A stretch of DNA of 64,000 nucleotides from Rubrivivax sp. Its GTDB lineage: Bacteria > Pseudomonadota > Gammaproteobacteria > Burkholderiales > Burkholderiaceae_C. Below, piece by piece: positions 25,849 to 34,815 of the stretch (within the stretch, counting starts at the first letter, position 1; each line of letters opens with the position of its first letter). The notes beneath the pieces were generated by a model. The model did no database searches, was not told where the DNA came from, and saw nothing but the letters and a program-made list of their open reading frames with translations. A program made the position numbers and the translations under genes. The stretch is from the NCBI GenBank assembly GCA_004210455.1, contig SEFA01000010.1, forward strand, positions 55,654 to 119,653. The letters run 5' to 3'.

Positions 25849-27957
25849 TCAGCCGCCGCTGCCGCCCTGCAGGAAGGAATCGGGCGCCGACGACGGCGCG
25901 CGGGACGTCGACGACGGACCGTTCAACTGGGATTGCGACGGCGCCTGCGCCGGCACTGCCGATCCCGACGGCGACTGCGGCGCGCGACCGTCCGCCGTCA
26001 TCGCCATGGCGCCGGTCGTCGCGGCGCCGTACGGCCCCGACGGGAAGGTCGGCTCGCGGATGATCCGCGGCGAGATCAGGAACAGGCGCTCGGTCTGCCC
26101 GTTGCTCTCGCTGGTGTGGCGGAACAGCCCGCCCAGCAGCGGCACGCGGCCCAGCACGGGCACCTCGTCGCGCTGCGAGGCCTGGCTGGTCGTGGTGATG
26201 CCGCCGATGAGCAGGCTCTCGCCCTCGCCCACGTGGGCCTCGGTCATGATCTCGGTGCGCTTGACGATGGGCACGCTGTCGACGCGCTGGTCCTCGAAGC
26301 TGCCGTCCTCGATGTAGAGCGACAGCTTGATGCGGCGCGAGACGCCGCCGTTGTCGGGCACCGACGTGATCTGCGGCGTGACCTGCAGCAGCGTGCCGGC
26401 CTCGACCTGGAAGAGGTTGGCCTCGAGGTTGCCGGCGACCTTGACGGTGACGACGCGCTTCTCGCGCATGACCGCGGGGCGGTTGGCCACGCCGAGGACC
26501 TTGGGCTTGGCGATGACGCGCGCCTTGCCGCGCGCGCTGAGCGCGTCGATGCGCGCCATCAGCTCGCGGCCGGCGTTGGACCACAGCGTGCTCAGCGTGA
26601 AGGTGCCGGCGTTGTTGGCGGTGGACGGCTGCGTGACGCCGAAGCTGCCCTTGCTGCCGCGCACGCTCCAGTCGATGCCCAGCGAGTCGATGCTGTCGCT
26701 GCTGACGTCGATGATGGTGGCCTCGAGCTCGACCAGAACCGGCTGCACGTCCAGGCGGCGGATCAGCTCGACGTATTCGTCCATGCGCTGGGGACGGCCG
26801 TGGATGATGACGGTGTTGGTGCCTTCGTCGGCCTGGAACATCGGCGGCGCGTCGTCGTCGACCGGGCTCTGCAGGCCGCGCGCGCTGCCTTGCGAGGCCG
26901 CGCCGGCGCCCGACTTGGCCGACTGTCCCGCCGTGACCTGGTTGGGCTTGCGCGCCATGATGTCGGCAAGCCGCGTGTCGCGGCCCATCACGCCCTGCAG
27001 CGCGGTGAGCTTGCCCGGATGGACCTCGGCCATCGACGGCGTGTCCTCGTCGCCCTGCGCACCGCTGCCGCCGCCGCTGGTGCCGCCGCTGTAGAGCGAC
27101 GTCAGCACCGAGGCCACGCCGCGGATGCGCGTCTGGCCGAACGTGCGGTCGCCGGCGGAGGCGAAACGCAGCGGCACGACGCGCACCGCCTTGCGGTTGC
27201 GCTCCATCGCGCCCACGTCCAGCGACTCGACCGCCGCGGCGATCAGCTCCACATGTCGCGGCGGTCCGTAGACCAGCAGCGTGCTTTCGGCCGCGTTGAA
27301 GCGCAGCGGGAAGCGCGCGTCGCCGAGCTGCAGCGAATCCAGCAGGTCCGTGACCTGTTCGCGGCGGAAGCCCTTGAGCCGGAAGAGCCGGCTCTGCACG
27401 GCGCCCGCCGGATAGAAGTACAGCGCGGTGCCGTCGTGGTACCAGATGACACCGTAGGCCCGGTTCATCGAGTCGAGGAACTTGTCGGGCGTGGTGTCGA
27501 AGTTGGCCTGCACCATGCCGTCGATGCCCTCGGCGAGCACCGCCGGCAGACCCTGGCTCGCGGCGAAGTCGAGCAGCACCTCGTTCACGCGCTTGCCTTC
27601 GGCCTTGTAGACGAAGCGCGGGCTGCGCCATTGGCGCGAGACGTTTTTCGTGGCCACCCGGTCCGATCGGACGGACTTCGCCGCGGGCGCGGCGGCGGGC
27701 GTCGAGGAGGTCGGTGCCGATGTCGTCTGCGTGATCGTCTGCGTGACCGTCTTCGTGGGCGGCGGCGACGCCAGCGGCACCGCGATCGGGCTCGCACCCG
27801 GTGCAGCCGCCGCGCTGGCGCCGGAGGTCGACGTCGGCGGCACCGCCTCGCCGACACGCGCCGCCCAGCTGAGCGGCGCCGCGGCGCAGAGCACCAGCGC
27901 GACCGGCAGGCGGCCCATCCGCATCGCGCGGCCCGGAGAACGAAGACGTCGGGTCAT
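25849..27957 (-). CDS. hrcC: T3SS outer-membrane secretin HrcC (SctC)
   Basis: 702 residues from ATG 27957 (a GTG at 27966 is the alternative). N-terminal signal sequence (core LPVALVLCAAAPLSWA), then N0/N1/N3 periplasmic domains, where a Ser/Gly-rich insertion is seen at about 290-310, and a C-terminal secretin domain (about 430-650). The end-of-secretin motif VPVLGRVPLLGGLF is clear near residue 625. The last about 50 residues are Gly/Ser/Pro-rich. Forms the outer-membrane pore. It is second in the PIP-driven minus-strand operon. Confidence 0.96.
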   Translation of the reverse strand: MTRRLRSPGRAMRMGRLPVALVLCAAAPLSWAARVGEAVPPTSTSGASAAAAPGASPIAVPLASPPPTKTVTQTITQTTSAPTSSTPAAAPAAKSVRSDRVATKNVSRQWRSPRFVYKAEGKRVNEVLLDFAASQGLPAVLAEGIDGMVQANFDTTPDKFLDSMNRAYGVIWYHDGTALYFYPAGAVQSRLFRLKGFRREQVTDLLDSLQLGDARFPLRFNAAESTLLVYGPPRHVELIAAAVESLDVGAMERNRKAVRVVPLRFASAGDRTFGQTRIRGVASVLTSLYSGGTSGGGSGAQGDEDTPSMAEVHPGKLTALQGVMGRDTRLADIMARKPNQVTAGQSAKSGAGAASQGSARGLQSPVDDDAPPMFQADEGTNTVIIHGRPQRMDEYVELIRRLDVQPVLVELEATIIDVSSDSIDSLGIDWSVRGSKGSFGVTQPSTANNAGTFTLSTLWSNAGRELMARIDALSARGKARVIAKPKVLGVANRPAVMREKRVVTVKVAGNLEANLFQVEAGTLLQVTPQITSVPDNGGVSRRIKLSLYIEDGSFEDQRVDSVPIVKRTEIMTEAHVGEGESLLIGGITTTSQASQRDEVPVLGRVPLLGGLFRHTSESNGQTERLFLISPRIIREPTFPSGPYGAATTGAMAMTADGRAPQSPSGSAVPAQAPSQSQLNGPSSTSRAPSSAPDSFLQGGSGG

Positions 27958-27978
27958 GAGGATCACGATGCGGCGCGC

Positions 27979-28170
27979 TTATTCCTCGTCCTGCATGGAC
28001 GCCTTGATCTGGTCCGACACCTTGGTCATGGACTTGCTCAAGGCCTGCTGGCCCTGCTGGATGCCCATCATCATCCGCTGGGCCATCATCGATTCCATCT
28101 GCTGCATGTCGGTGGGTCCGGCGGCGGCGGCGGGCGTGGACGGGACATTGGCGGCGATCGGTGCGGTCAT
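27979..28170 (-). CDS. Small Met/Gln-rich protein, first gene of the hrcC operon
   Basis: 63 residues from ATG 28170 with GGAGA at 5 nt. N-terminus Ala/Pro-rich, C-terminal half helical and Met/Gln-rich (TDMQQMESMMAQRMMMGIQQ). It shares the DMQQM stretch and general composition with the needle-like genes at 23.4-23.9 kb, so it may be another small secreted or needle-like subunit, but this similarity is short. It has the strongest PIP promoter of the cluster directly upstream, so it should be highly expressed under inducing conditions. Function unknown. Confidence 0.7.
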   Translation of the reverse strand: MTAPIAANVPSTPAAAAGPTDMQQMESMMAQRMMMGIQQGQQALSKSMTKVSDQIKASMQDEE

Positions 28171-28198
28171 GGCGCTCTCCGTTGATGCGATGGAGCGG

Positions 28199-28260
28199 AA
28201 CATAGGGACCGGCCGCCCGGCAGCATCGGGACCATGCGAAGGCGCTGCGTGGGATGCGAA
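28199..28260 (-). promoter_or_regulatory. Perfect PIP promoter of the hrcC-hrcT operon
   Basis: Minus strand: TTCGC-N15-TTCGC (28260 to 28236), then 31 nt, then TATGTT (28204-28199), matching YANNNT. The transcript start would be about 20 nt before the start codon of the 63-residue gene. Confidence 0.93.
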
Positions 28261-28274
28261 GGGGCTGTGGCGCG

Positions 28275-28336
28275 TTCGGCCCGTCGTCGTGCCCTTCGCA
28301 TCGCGGGGAACCGCCCGCCTCATCACGGCCTAGCGT
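28275..28336 (+). promoter_or_regulatory. PIP promoter of the lytic transglycosylase gene
   Basis: Plus strand: TTCGG-N15-TTCGC (28275-28299), then 31 nt, then TAGCGT (28331-28336), matching YANNNT. It lies back to back with the PIP box for the hrcC operon, only 14 bp between the two boxes. Confidence 0.85.
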
Positions 28337-28368
28337 CGCGCCGTTCGCAGTCTTCGATGGAGCGCCAC

Positions 28369-29193
28369 ATGAACGATCGTTCGTTCGTTTCCTTCCTCCG
28401 CCTGGCCGCGGTGACGACGCTCGTCGCGCACGCGGCGGGCGCGACGGCGCAATCCATCGGTGCCACCAGCGTGGCGAGCGCCGCGAGTTTCAGTGCCGCC
28501 AACGATCGCCGCGCCGAGCAGGTGACCCGCTACCGCTGCACGCTCATCGACGGCAGCACCCGGCTGCTCATCGAAGATCCCCGCGAGCGCCATCCCGGCC
28601 TGGCCGAAGACTGCACGATCGTGCGCGTCGCCGTGGCGCCGCTGCGCCCGGGCGCGGCCGACGACACGCCCCCCTGGGTCGGGTTTGCCGCCCGGCTCAT
28701 CCAAGGTCCTCAAGACGCGCGGGGCGCAGGCGGTCCGCTGCCCGATCTGACGTCCTTCCTGCGCGACGCCGCACGGCCGATGCCGGCCGGGATGGCCTCG
28801 CTGGTGCGCGCGGCCAGCGACCGCCACCGCCTCGACCCGGCACTGGTGTCGGCGCTGATCTTCGTGGAGTCGCGCTACCGCGCCGACGCCCGTTCGCCCA
28901 AGGGTGCGATGGGCCTGATGCAGCTGATGCCCGCGACCGCGGCGCGTTACGGCGTGTACACGCGCGCCGACCTGCTGGACCCGCGCGTGAACGTCGACAT
29001 CGGCGTGCGCCACCTGCGCGCGCTGCACGACCGCTACGACGGTCGCGTGGACCTGATCCTGGCCGCCTACAACGCGGGCGAAGGCGCCGTCGAGCGCTTC
29101 GGCCAGCGCGTGCCGCCCTTCCCCGAGACCGAAGATTATGTGCGTCGGATCACGACCTTGGTTGGCGTGCCTGAAACCGCTTTCACCCCCTGA
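28369..29193 (+). CDS. hpaH: T3SS-associated lytic transglycosylase, Hpa2/HpaH-like
   Basis: 274 residues from ATG 28369 (GGAG at 6 nt; the start is downstream of the predicted transcript start). N-terminal signal peptide about 1-30 (core LAAVTTLVAHAAGATAQ), then a variable region, then an SLT goose-type domain: catalytic-Glu motif ALIFVESRYR, followed by SPKGAMGLMQLMPATAARYG and the AAYNAGEGAVERFG motif. It would open peptidoglycan for secretion-system assembly in the periplasm. Its PIP promoter and divergence from hrcC tie it to the T3SS. Confidence 0.93.
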   Translation: MNDRSFVSFLRLAAVTTLVAHAAGATAQSIGATSVASAASFSAANDRRAEQVTRYRCTLIDGSTRLLIEDPRERHPGLAEDCTIVRVAVAPLRPGAADDTPPWVGFAARLIQGPQDARGAGGPLPDLTSFLRDAARPMPAGMASLVRAASDRHRLDPALVSALIFVESRYRADARSPKGAMGLMQLMPATAARYGVYTRADLLDPRVNVDIGVRHLRALHDRYDGRVDLILAAYNAGEGAVERFGQRVPPFPETEDYVRRITTLVGVPETAFTP

Positions 29194-29287
29194 ACGAGGG
29201 GGCATAAATGAAAATGAATGTTCCGTAAAGGACATGAAACGCCGGCGTTGGCGACAGTGTGGTCGTCCCCCGGTTTTCAAGGTCCAC

Positions 29288-29986
29288 GTGAAAGTCGCCA
29301 CCCTCTGCCCCTCCCGCTCGCTGGAACATTTCGCCGCCGCCGCGCTGCGCGATGCCGGCTACGACCCCACCCCCCACACGCACCTGAGCAGCCTGATCGC
29401 CACGTTGCGGACGCCGGGCGCCGACGCGGTGCTGCTGGAAGACCACGACGCGCACATCGACGGCTGGCTGGCCGCGCTGCGACTGCATGCGGGACGTCAC
29501 GTGCCGATCGTGGTGCTGGGCCTGGGCGATTCGGTGGGGATCTCGCGCGCGCTGCAGGGCGGCGCGGATGACTATGCGGTGATCGCGGACGGCGCTGGGC
29601 CCTTGATCCATCGGCTGCGCGCGCGCATCCAGACGCGCACCGAGGGCGTGCGCGCCACATCGCTGCGCGCGGGACCGTATGCGCTGAACGCGTCGACGCA
29701 GAGCCTGTCGACCGGCGCGCGCGAAGTCAGCCTGACGGCGCGGGAGTTCGCGCTGGCCTGGACGCTGTTCGAGAACCTCGGTCGTGTGGTCAGCATGCAG
29801 ACGCTGTCGACCGAGATCTGGGGCCGCTCCAGCGACATCGGCAAGCGCACGCTGGAGCAGCATGTGTACAAGCTGCGGCTCAAGCTGAACCCGGGCGGCC
29901 CGCGCTCCCGCGCCCGCACGATGGACGGCACGCCGGTACCGCGCATCCAGACGGTCTACGGCGTGGGGTATCGACTCGACGTCTGA
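29288..29986 (+). CDS. hrpG: HrpG-like OmpR-family response regulator
   Basis: 232 residues from GTG 29288 (AAGG at 5 nt). The N-terminal receiver-like domain (1-120) contains the acidic region AVLLEDHDAHIDGWL in place of a standard phosphoacceptor pocket, and the C-terminal winged helix is clear (VSLTAREFALAWTLFENLGR, then VVSMQTLSTEIWG, ending QTVYGVGYRL). HrpG in Ralstonia and Xanthomonas has this architecture and activates hrpB/hrpX. No sensor kinase is adjacent. The intergenic region 29194-29287 is AT-rich and likely carries its promoter. Confidence 0.8.
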   Translation: MKVATLCPSRSLEHFAAAALRDAGYDPTPHTHLSSLIATLRTPGADAVLLEDHDAHIDGWLAALRLHAGRHVPIVVLGLGDSVGISRALQGGADDYAVIADGAGPLIHRLRARIQTRTEGVRATSLRAGPYALNASTQSLSTGAREVSLTAREFALAWTLFENLGRVVSMQTLSTEIWGRSSDIGKRTLEQHVYKLRLKLNPGGPRSRARTMDGTPVPRIQTVYGVGYRLDV

Positions 29987-29992
29987 AGACCT

Positions 29993-31663
29993 TCAGGGCT
30001 GCGCGCCTCGCGCCGCGGCGCGCTGCGAGGCATTGCGGCTGCGCACCGTGTCGTTGAGCTGATACGACGCGACGGTCAGCGCGAGCAGCGCGCCGCCCAC
30101 CAGCCCCGCGACCGCCGCATGCACGCCGGCCTGCGCCGCCTGGCGCTCATTGGCGCTGACGCCGGGCTGGCTCAGCGTCGACTGCAAGGCCTGCACCACG
30201 CCGAGCGCAATGAGACCCGGCACCATCGTGTTGAAGACGCGCGTGTCGGCGCGTTCGGCCTGGCGGCCGAGTTCGTTGCGGGTGAACGGGTTGCGCAGAT
30301 CGATGTGGATGTGACGCACGTGCGATTCGCTCCCTGCGGCGCCCGCCGTCGTCTGGCGCATGCGCAGCGCGGACGCCGTATCGACCAGGTGATCCTCCAC
30401 CGACGAGGTCAGCATGTTGCCCGCGCCCGCGATGGCGCCCGCGCGGAGGGCAAGCCCGCGCGCGGCCTGCCAGGCCGGCTGTCCGCCGAGCGTGTGCTGC
30501 ATCGCCAGTTGCGTGCCCATGTCGATGGCCGCGGCCGCGAGGCCGAAGGTGCCGCGCATCGTCCAGGTGACGTCGGCCTGGCGCAGGTTGCGGCCCTCCG
30601 GCGGCTGAGCCACGTTGCGGTCGCCGTTGCCGACGTGCACGGTGTTGATGGCGGGACGCAGCGCCTCGCGGAACTGCGCCTGCAGATGCGCGATCACCTG
30701 GATCGCCGCCGCGGCCTGGGCCACGCCGGTCAATGCCGGGTTGCCGCGTGCGGCGATCGTCAGCGCCAGCGCGGCGAAGTCGCCGCCCGCGATGCCGACC
30801 GACTGGACACCTTGCCAGACCCGCCGCGGCAGGCTGTTGTCGCGCTGCGCCGCGTCGCCCGAGAACGCCTGGTTGGCGACCTGCGCGCTGCTCTCGCTGT
30901 GGATCTGCGACACGATGCGCCGCCCCAGCGAGTAGGCCGTCAACGCGGTCTGCGCCGCCAGCGCGGCATCCGGATGCGAGGCCACCGCCCGCGCGAGTTC
31001 GGGCGCGATCACGCCCTGCACCACCGTCCGCACGCCCGCCACGGGCAGCGCGTGGCGCACGTTCTGCATGAGGAAGAACATGCCCGCGCCCGCTTCGCGC
31101 GGGGCATGACCGTGATCGGTCGTCGTCGCCGCAGGTGTGGTCGCCGCAGGTGTGGTCGCCGCAGGTGTGGTCGTCGCAGGTGTGGTCGTCGCAGGTGTGA
31201 TCGCCGCAGGTGTGATCGCCGCAGGTGTGGTCGTCGCAGGTGTGATCGCTGCGGGTGTGATCGCTGCGGAAGTGATCGCTGCGGATGATGTCAGCGCGGT
31301 CGTGGCCGGCGCGATCGTCGTCGGCGTGGGAGACGAGCTGCGTGTCGACGGCACCGTCGGCGGCGCGCCGTCCTCTTGGGGCGAGGCCGACCGACGGAGC
31401 TGTTCGAGGGAGCGCCGCGGCGCGAGCGCCGCGTCGGGTCCGCGCGAAGGTCCGGCGCTCGAATCGGCGGGGCGCCGTGCGCTCAAGCCGCCGAGCTCCG
31501 TCGACAGCCGCCGCGGCGGCGTCGCCCCGCCCGTGGTCGACGCCGGCGAGCCGGGCGTTGCCGGGGACGTGGGTGTCGGCGCGCGATCGAGCCGATCGAG
31601 TGCAATCGCGCCGGTGTTGGTGGTGAGCGGCGGCAAGCCGGCCGGCGGCGTGGTGATCGTCAT
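29993..31663 (-). CDS. Large repeat-containing protein, candidate T3SS translocator or effector
   Basis: 556 residues from ATG 31663; the frame further upstream is Arg-rich and unlikely. Residues 1-200 are Pro/Thr/Ser/Ala-rich and include 11 tandem pentapeptides of the form (P/S)A(A/T)(I/T)T. From about 215 the protein has several hydrophobic or amphipathic helices (FFLMQNVRHALPVAGVRTVV, GLIALGVVQALQS, AAVAGLVGGALLALTVASYQ) separated by polar stretches. A disordered N-terminus with hydrophobic C-terminal helices is how HrpF/NopX-type translocators and some effectors look. I see no PIP box upstream. It converges with hrpG, 6 nt apart. Function unknown. Confidence 0.7.
   Translation of the reverse strand: MTITTPPAGLPPLTTNTGAIALDRLDRAPTPTSPATPGSPASTTGGATPPRRLSTELGGLSARRPADSSAGPSRGPDAALAPRRSLEQLRRSASPQEDGAPPTVPSTRSSSPTPTTIAPATTALTSSAAITSAAITPAAITPATTTPAAITPAAITPATTTPATTTPAATTPAATTPAATTTDHGHAPREAGAGMFFLMQNVRHALPVAGVRTVVQGVIAPELARAVASHPDAALAAQTALTAYSLGRRIVSQIHSESSAQVANQAFSGDAAQRDNSLPRRVWQGVQSVGIAGGDFAALALTIAARGNPALTGVAQAAAAIQVIAHLQAQFREALRPAINTVHVGNGDRNVAQPPEGRNLRQADVTWTMRGTFGLAAAAIDMGTQLAMQHTLGGQPAWQAARGLALRAGAIAGAGNMLTSSVEDHLVDTASALRMRQTTAGAAGSESHVRHIHIDLRNPFTRNELGRQAERADTRVFNTMVPGLIALGVVQALQSTLSQPGVSANERQAAQAGVHAAVAGLVGGALLALTVASYQLNDTVRSRNASQRAAARGAQP
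31126..31290. repeat. 11-copy, 15-bp tandem repeat inside the coding sequence
   Basis: Eleven in-frame 15-bp units (consensus TCGCCGCAGGTGTGG on the plus strand), with exact or near-exact copies on the right-hand transcribed side and three diverged units at 31246-31290. The length is a multiple of 3, so copy-number change would lengthen or shorten a Thr/Ala/Pro linker without a frameshift. Confidence 0.95.
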
Positions 31664-31825
31664 GGGAGCGGTCCTGCAATGAGCAGCAGCCACTCTCGAC
31701 AGCCCGCGTGACCCTCGCGTGACGCCCGGGCCGGTACGGGCATGGTCCCCGCGCGATCGCTTCGCGCGGCAAGGAGCCGCTTCGCTCCTCAGTGGCCCTC
31801 GGACGGGCCCAACGCCGGGCCGCAC

Positions 31826-31880
31826 GTCGTCAGTCGCCCGTCGTCAGTCGCCCGTCGTCAGTCACCCGTCGTCAGTCACC
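31826..31880. repeat. Four-copy 14-bp tandem repeat at the stop codon of the downstream gene
   Basis: Units GTCGTCAGTCGCCC at 31826, 31840, 31854 and a shorter copy at 31868. The last copy contains the stop codon of the gene ending at 31872. No function apparent; a short slippage-prone array. Confidence 0.9.
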
Positions 31881-34556
31881 GTACGAGGCGGCGATGCCGG
31901 CCGTCCGCGCCAGCGCGGCGACCATCGCGCGCGGTTCGTCCCAACGGTTGCCCTCGTCCTGCAGCCGCGCCATCGAGAAGCCGTCCAGCCGCGCGCGCAT
32001 GCGCTGCACCAGGCTGCCCCACGGCGGCAACGGATCCGCCCGGATCGGCGAATACGCCTGGCCCGCATACCCCGTCAGGCGCGCCGCGTCCTGGTCGCGT
32101 CCTTCCTCGAACGCGAGCCAGGCGAAGACCGGCAGCAGCCGCTCGAACGCCTCGCTCGGGCTTTCGCCCTGCCCGTCCCCGCGCCGGGACCTGGGCGCGA
32201 CGAGGCCGGTCAGCACCTCGCGCGCATCTTCCACGTGTCCTTCCGAGAGCAGCACGGCCGCCAGGCAACCGAGCACGCGTTGCAGGAACTCGCCGTTGGC
32301 GGTGTTGATGCCGCTGGCGCGGCTGGCGCCGTCCTCCCACTGGCGCACCAGCGCCGCGGACCGCAGCGGCGCGCCGTGTCCGACCTGCAGGCTCATGAGC
32401 CGGTCGAGATCGTCCAGCACCCAGCGCGACGCGCCGACCTCCTGCGCCAGCTGCAGCGACGCGCACATCGCCTCGTCGGCCTCGTCCGCCTGGCCCTCGA
32501 CGCGCCACACGTGCGCGCGCGCCGCGAGCCCCCACAGCTTCAGGCGCGCCGCGTGCGCGCCCTCGCACCGGCCGGCGAGCGCGACCAGCTCGCCCATCGC
32601 GTAGCGCATCGCGGCCTGGCTCAGTTCGCGGTCCTCGACGACCTGCCGGCACAGCGCGAGATACCGCAGCGCCGGATCGTCCGCCGTGCGCGACACCGTG
32701 ACGCCGCGCCGGTACCAGATCGCCGCCCGCTTCGGATCGTGCGGCACGAGCAGGCCGGCGTGATCGATGCAATACCGCGCCAGCACCGCCGGCGGCAGCT
32801 CCGCCGGCAGCTCGGCCTCGTAGGCCGCATGGCGCCACGCGGATTCGGGCATCAGCGACAGCAGCTCGAACAGCGCGCGCGAATGTGCGAGCAAGCCCAG
32901 CCCCCTCACCGGCTCATGCTCCAGACACCAGTCGAGCGCGGCGCGCACGTTGGCGAGCTCCGGCGAGAACTCCGCGATCCAGCGCGCGTCCGGCATCATC
33001 TGCAGCGCCCGCTCGGCGCGGTCGAACAGCTGGCTCATCGCGCGCGCATGCTGGCCCCGCGCGATGTCGACCTCGCCGGTCTCCTCCAGCAGCAGCAGGC
33101 CGTAGGCGCGCATCCCGTCGAAGAGCCGGTACCGCGGCCTGTCCTCCGCGTCGACCTGGACCAGCGAATGGTCCACCAATCCCTCCAGCGCCTCCGCCAC
33201 CGTCCATGCGTCGAGCTGCCGGTCCGACAACGCGGCGGTCGCCATCTCCAGCGTGAAGCCGCCTTCGAACGGCTCCAGCCGCCGCAGCACCAGCTGCTCC
33301 ACGTCGTCCAGCAGCGCCAGGCTCGCGTCCATGCAGGCGCGCAGCGACTCATGCCGGCGCGGTCCCGCCTGCGTGCCGCGGGTCAGCAGCCGGTAGCGGT
33401 CGCTGAGCCGCTCGCACAGCTGATCGATGCCGAACATCGCCAGCCGGCCCGCCGCCAGCTGCAGCGCCAGCGGGATGCCGTCCAGCCGGCGGCACAGGCC
33501 CGTCACCTGCGCCACGTTGTGCGTTCCGAGCGCGAAGGGCTGACCCAGCGCCCGCACCTGGTCGACGAACAGCGCGACGCTGCCGTGCATCAGCGATTCG
33601 TCCACGCCGGCGCCGGGCGGCGGCACCGACAGCGGCGGCGTGCGCAGCACGCGTTCGCCGGGCACGCGCAGCACCTTGCGGCTCGTCACCATCAACGCCA
33701 CGTCCTCGGTGTTCTCGAGCACCGCGTGGCAGAAGGTCGCCGCGCGCGCGCCGGCGATCTCCGCGTTGTCCAGCACCAGCAGCAGCGACATCGGACGCAG
33801 CAGGGCCAGCAGCGTCTGCAGATCGATGCCGGGATCCAGTCCCAGCGCGGCCGCCACCGCCGGCAGCGGATCGGAAGGATCGTCGCCGTGCAGCAGGTCC
33901 ACCCACACCGCGCCGTCGCGCGCCGCCTGACGGCGTTCGTGCGCGCAGGCCAGCGCCAGGGTCGACTTGCCGACGCCCGGCGCGCCGACCACCGTGACCA
34001 GGCGATGACGCACCAGCCGGCTCAGCAGCGCCTGCAGATCGGCGCCGCGGCCGTGCATCGCCGCCGGCGCGGAGGGCAGCGCACGAGGCCGCACGACGGG
34101 CACGATGGGGGCCGGGGCCTCGACCGCCCGGTCGGTCGGATCACGGGGCACGTCCTCGTCGGGCCGCAACGGCAGCGCGAACCGATAGCCCTGCCCGGCA
34201 ACCGTGGCGATGGCGTCGCGCCCCAGCGCGCGCCGCAACGCCGACACATGCACGGCGGCGTTGTTCTCTTCCACGGCCTGTCCGGGCCAGACACGATTCA
34301 ACAGCTCGTTCTTGGAGACCACCGCGCCGCGATGCGCGACCAGCACGCCGAGCAGATCCAGCTGCCGGCCGCTGAGCGGCACGGGCACGCCCTCCGACAG
34401 GAGGACGCGCGAGGCCATGTCAAGCACGAACCCTTCGAAGCGAAAACGACTCGTCACTTCAGCTTGCCCTTCATGGCTGTCACCGACGGCAGGACCCTGC
34501 ACGCCGTACGCCAACGCACCCCGGAAAATCCTCGCGTCCTGCGAGGAAGGGGTCAC
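31872..34556 (-). CDS. Winged-helix, NB-ARC-like ATPase and TPR transcriptional regulator
   Basis: 894 residues as drawn from 34556; a GTG at 34457 is an alternative that starts just before the DNA-binding domain. OmpR-type winged helix at about 38-128 (LSGRQLDLLGVLVAHRGAVV, ending VAGQGYRFALPL), a P-loop ATPase domain with Walker A GAPGVGKST at 191-199 and a Walker B-like LLLVLDNAE, and a long TPR-like C-terminus (about 500-894). This is the architecture of AfsR/SARP-like and CadC-NB-ARC regulators; target unknown. It follows a 259-bp intergenic gap on its 5' side and lies between T3SS genes and the SET-domain gene, so it may control this region, which is inference. Confidence 0.85.
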   Translation of the reverse strand: MTPSSQDARIFRGALAYGVQGPAVGDSHEGQAEVTSRFRFEGFVLDMASRVLLSEGVPVPLSGRQLDLLGVLVAHRGAVVSKNELLNRVWPGQAVEENNAAVHVSALRRALGRDAIATVAGQGYRFALPLRPDEDVPRDPTDRAVEAPAPIVPVVRPRALPSAPAAMHGRGADLQALLSRLVRHRLVTVVGAPGVGKSTLALACAHERRQAARDGAVWVDLLHGDDPSDPLPAVAAALGLDPGIDLQTLLALLRPMSLLLVLDNAEIAGARAATFCHAVLENTEDVALMVTSRKVLRVPGERVLRTPPLSVPPPGAGVDESLMHGSVALFVDQVRALGQPFALGTHNVAQVTGLCRRLDGIPLALQLAAGRLAMFGIDQLCERLSDRYRLLTRGTQAGPRRHESLRACMDASLALLDDVEQLVLRRLEPFEGGFTLEMATAALSDRQLDAWTVAEALEGLVDHSLVQVDAEDRPRYRLFDGMRAYGLLLLEETGEVDIARGQHARAMSQLFDRAERALQMMPDARWIAEFSPELANVRAALDWCLEHEPVRGLGLLAHSRALFELLSLMPESAWRHAAYEAELPAELPPAVLARYCIDHAGLLVPHDPKRAAIWYRRGVTVSRTADDPALRYLALCRQVVEDRELSQAAMRYAMGELVALAGRCEGAHAARLKLWGLAARAHVWRVEGQADEADEAMCASLQLAQEVGASRWVLDDLDRLMSLQVGHGAPLRSAALVRQWEDGASRASGINTANGEFLQRVLGCLAAVLLSEGHVEDAREVLTGLVAPRSRRGDGQGESPSEAFERLLPVFAWLAFEEGRDQDAARLTGYAGQAYSPIRADPLPPWGSLVQRMRARLDGFSMARLQDEGNRWDEPRAMVAALARTAGIAASYGD

Positions 34557-34815
34557 GAAAGTGGGCGCGAGTTTAAGGGTGCGTCATGACAACGTCCAGG
34601 GAACTCGGGACGTTCCCCAAGGGGGTCAGGCCTTGACAGCGTTGACTGTCGCGCACAGGTCGGCGGCGTGACGATCGAGGCCGGGCCATGCGTGCGGATT
34701 CCCGCACGGCTGTCAGGAGGATGTCAGAGTCCTGGCGCGCAGAAGGGCCGCGATGTGCGTGTTCATGGGGCATCCGGGCGGGCGGGTGCTCGCCCGTGGT
34801 GCAACTTTGGTCATG

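Noticed and set aside
31761..31785. A perfect TTCGC-N15-TTCGC on the plus strand between 29993-31663 and 31872-34556
   Set aside because: No YANNNT -10 follows at 30-32 nt and no plus-strand gene lies downstream; the spacer itself is a GCGGC/GCCGC hairpin, so it is probably chance or part of a stem-loop.
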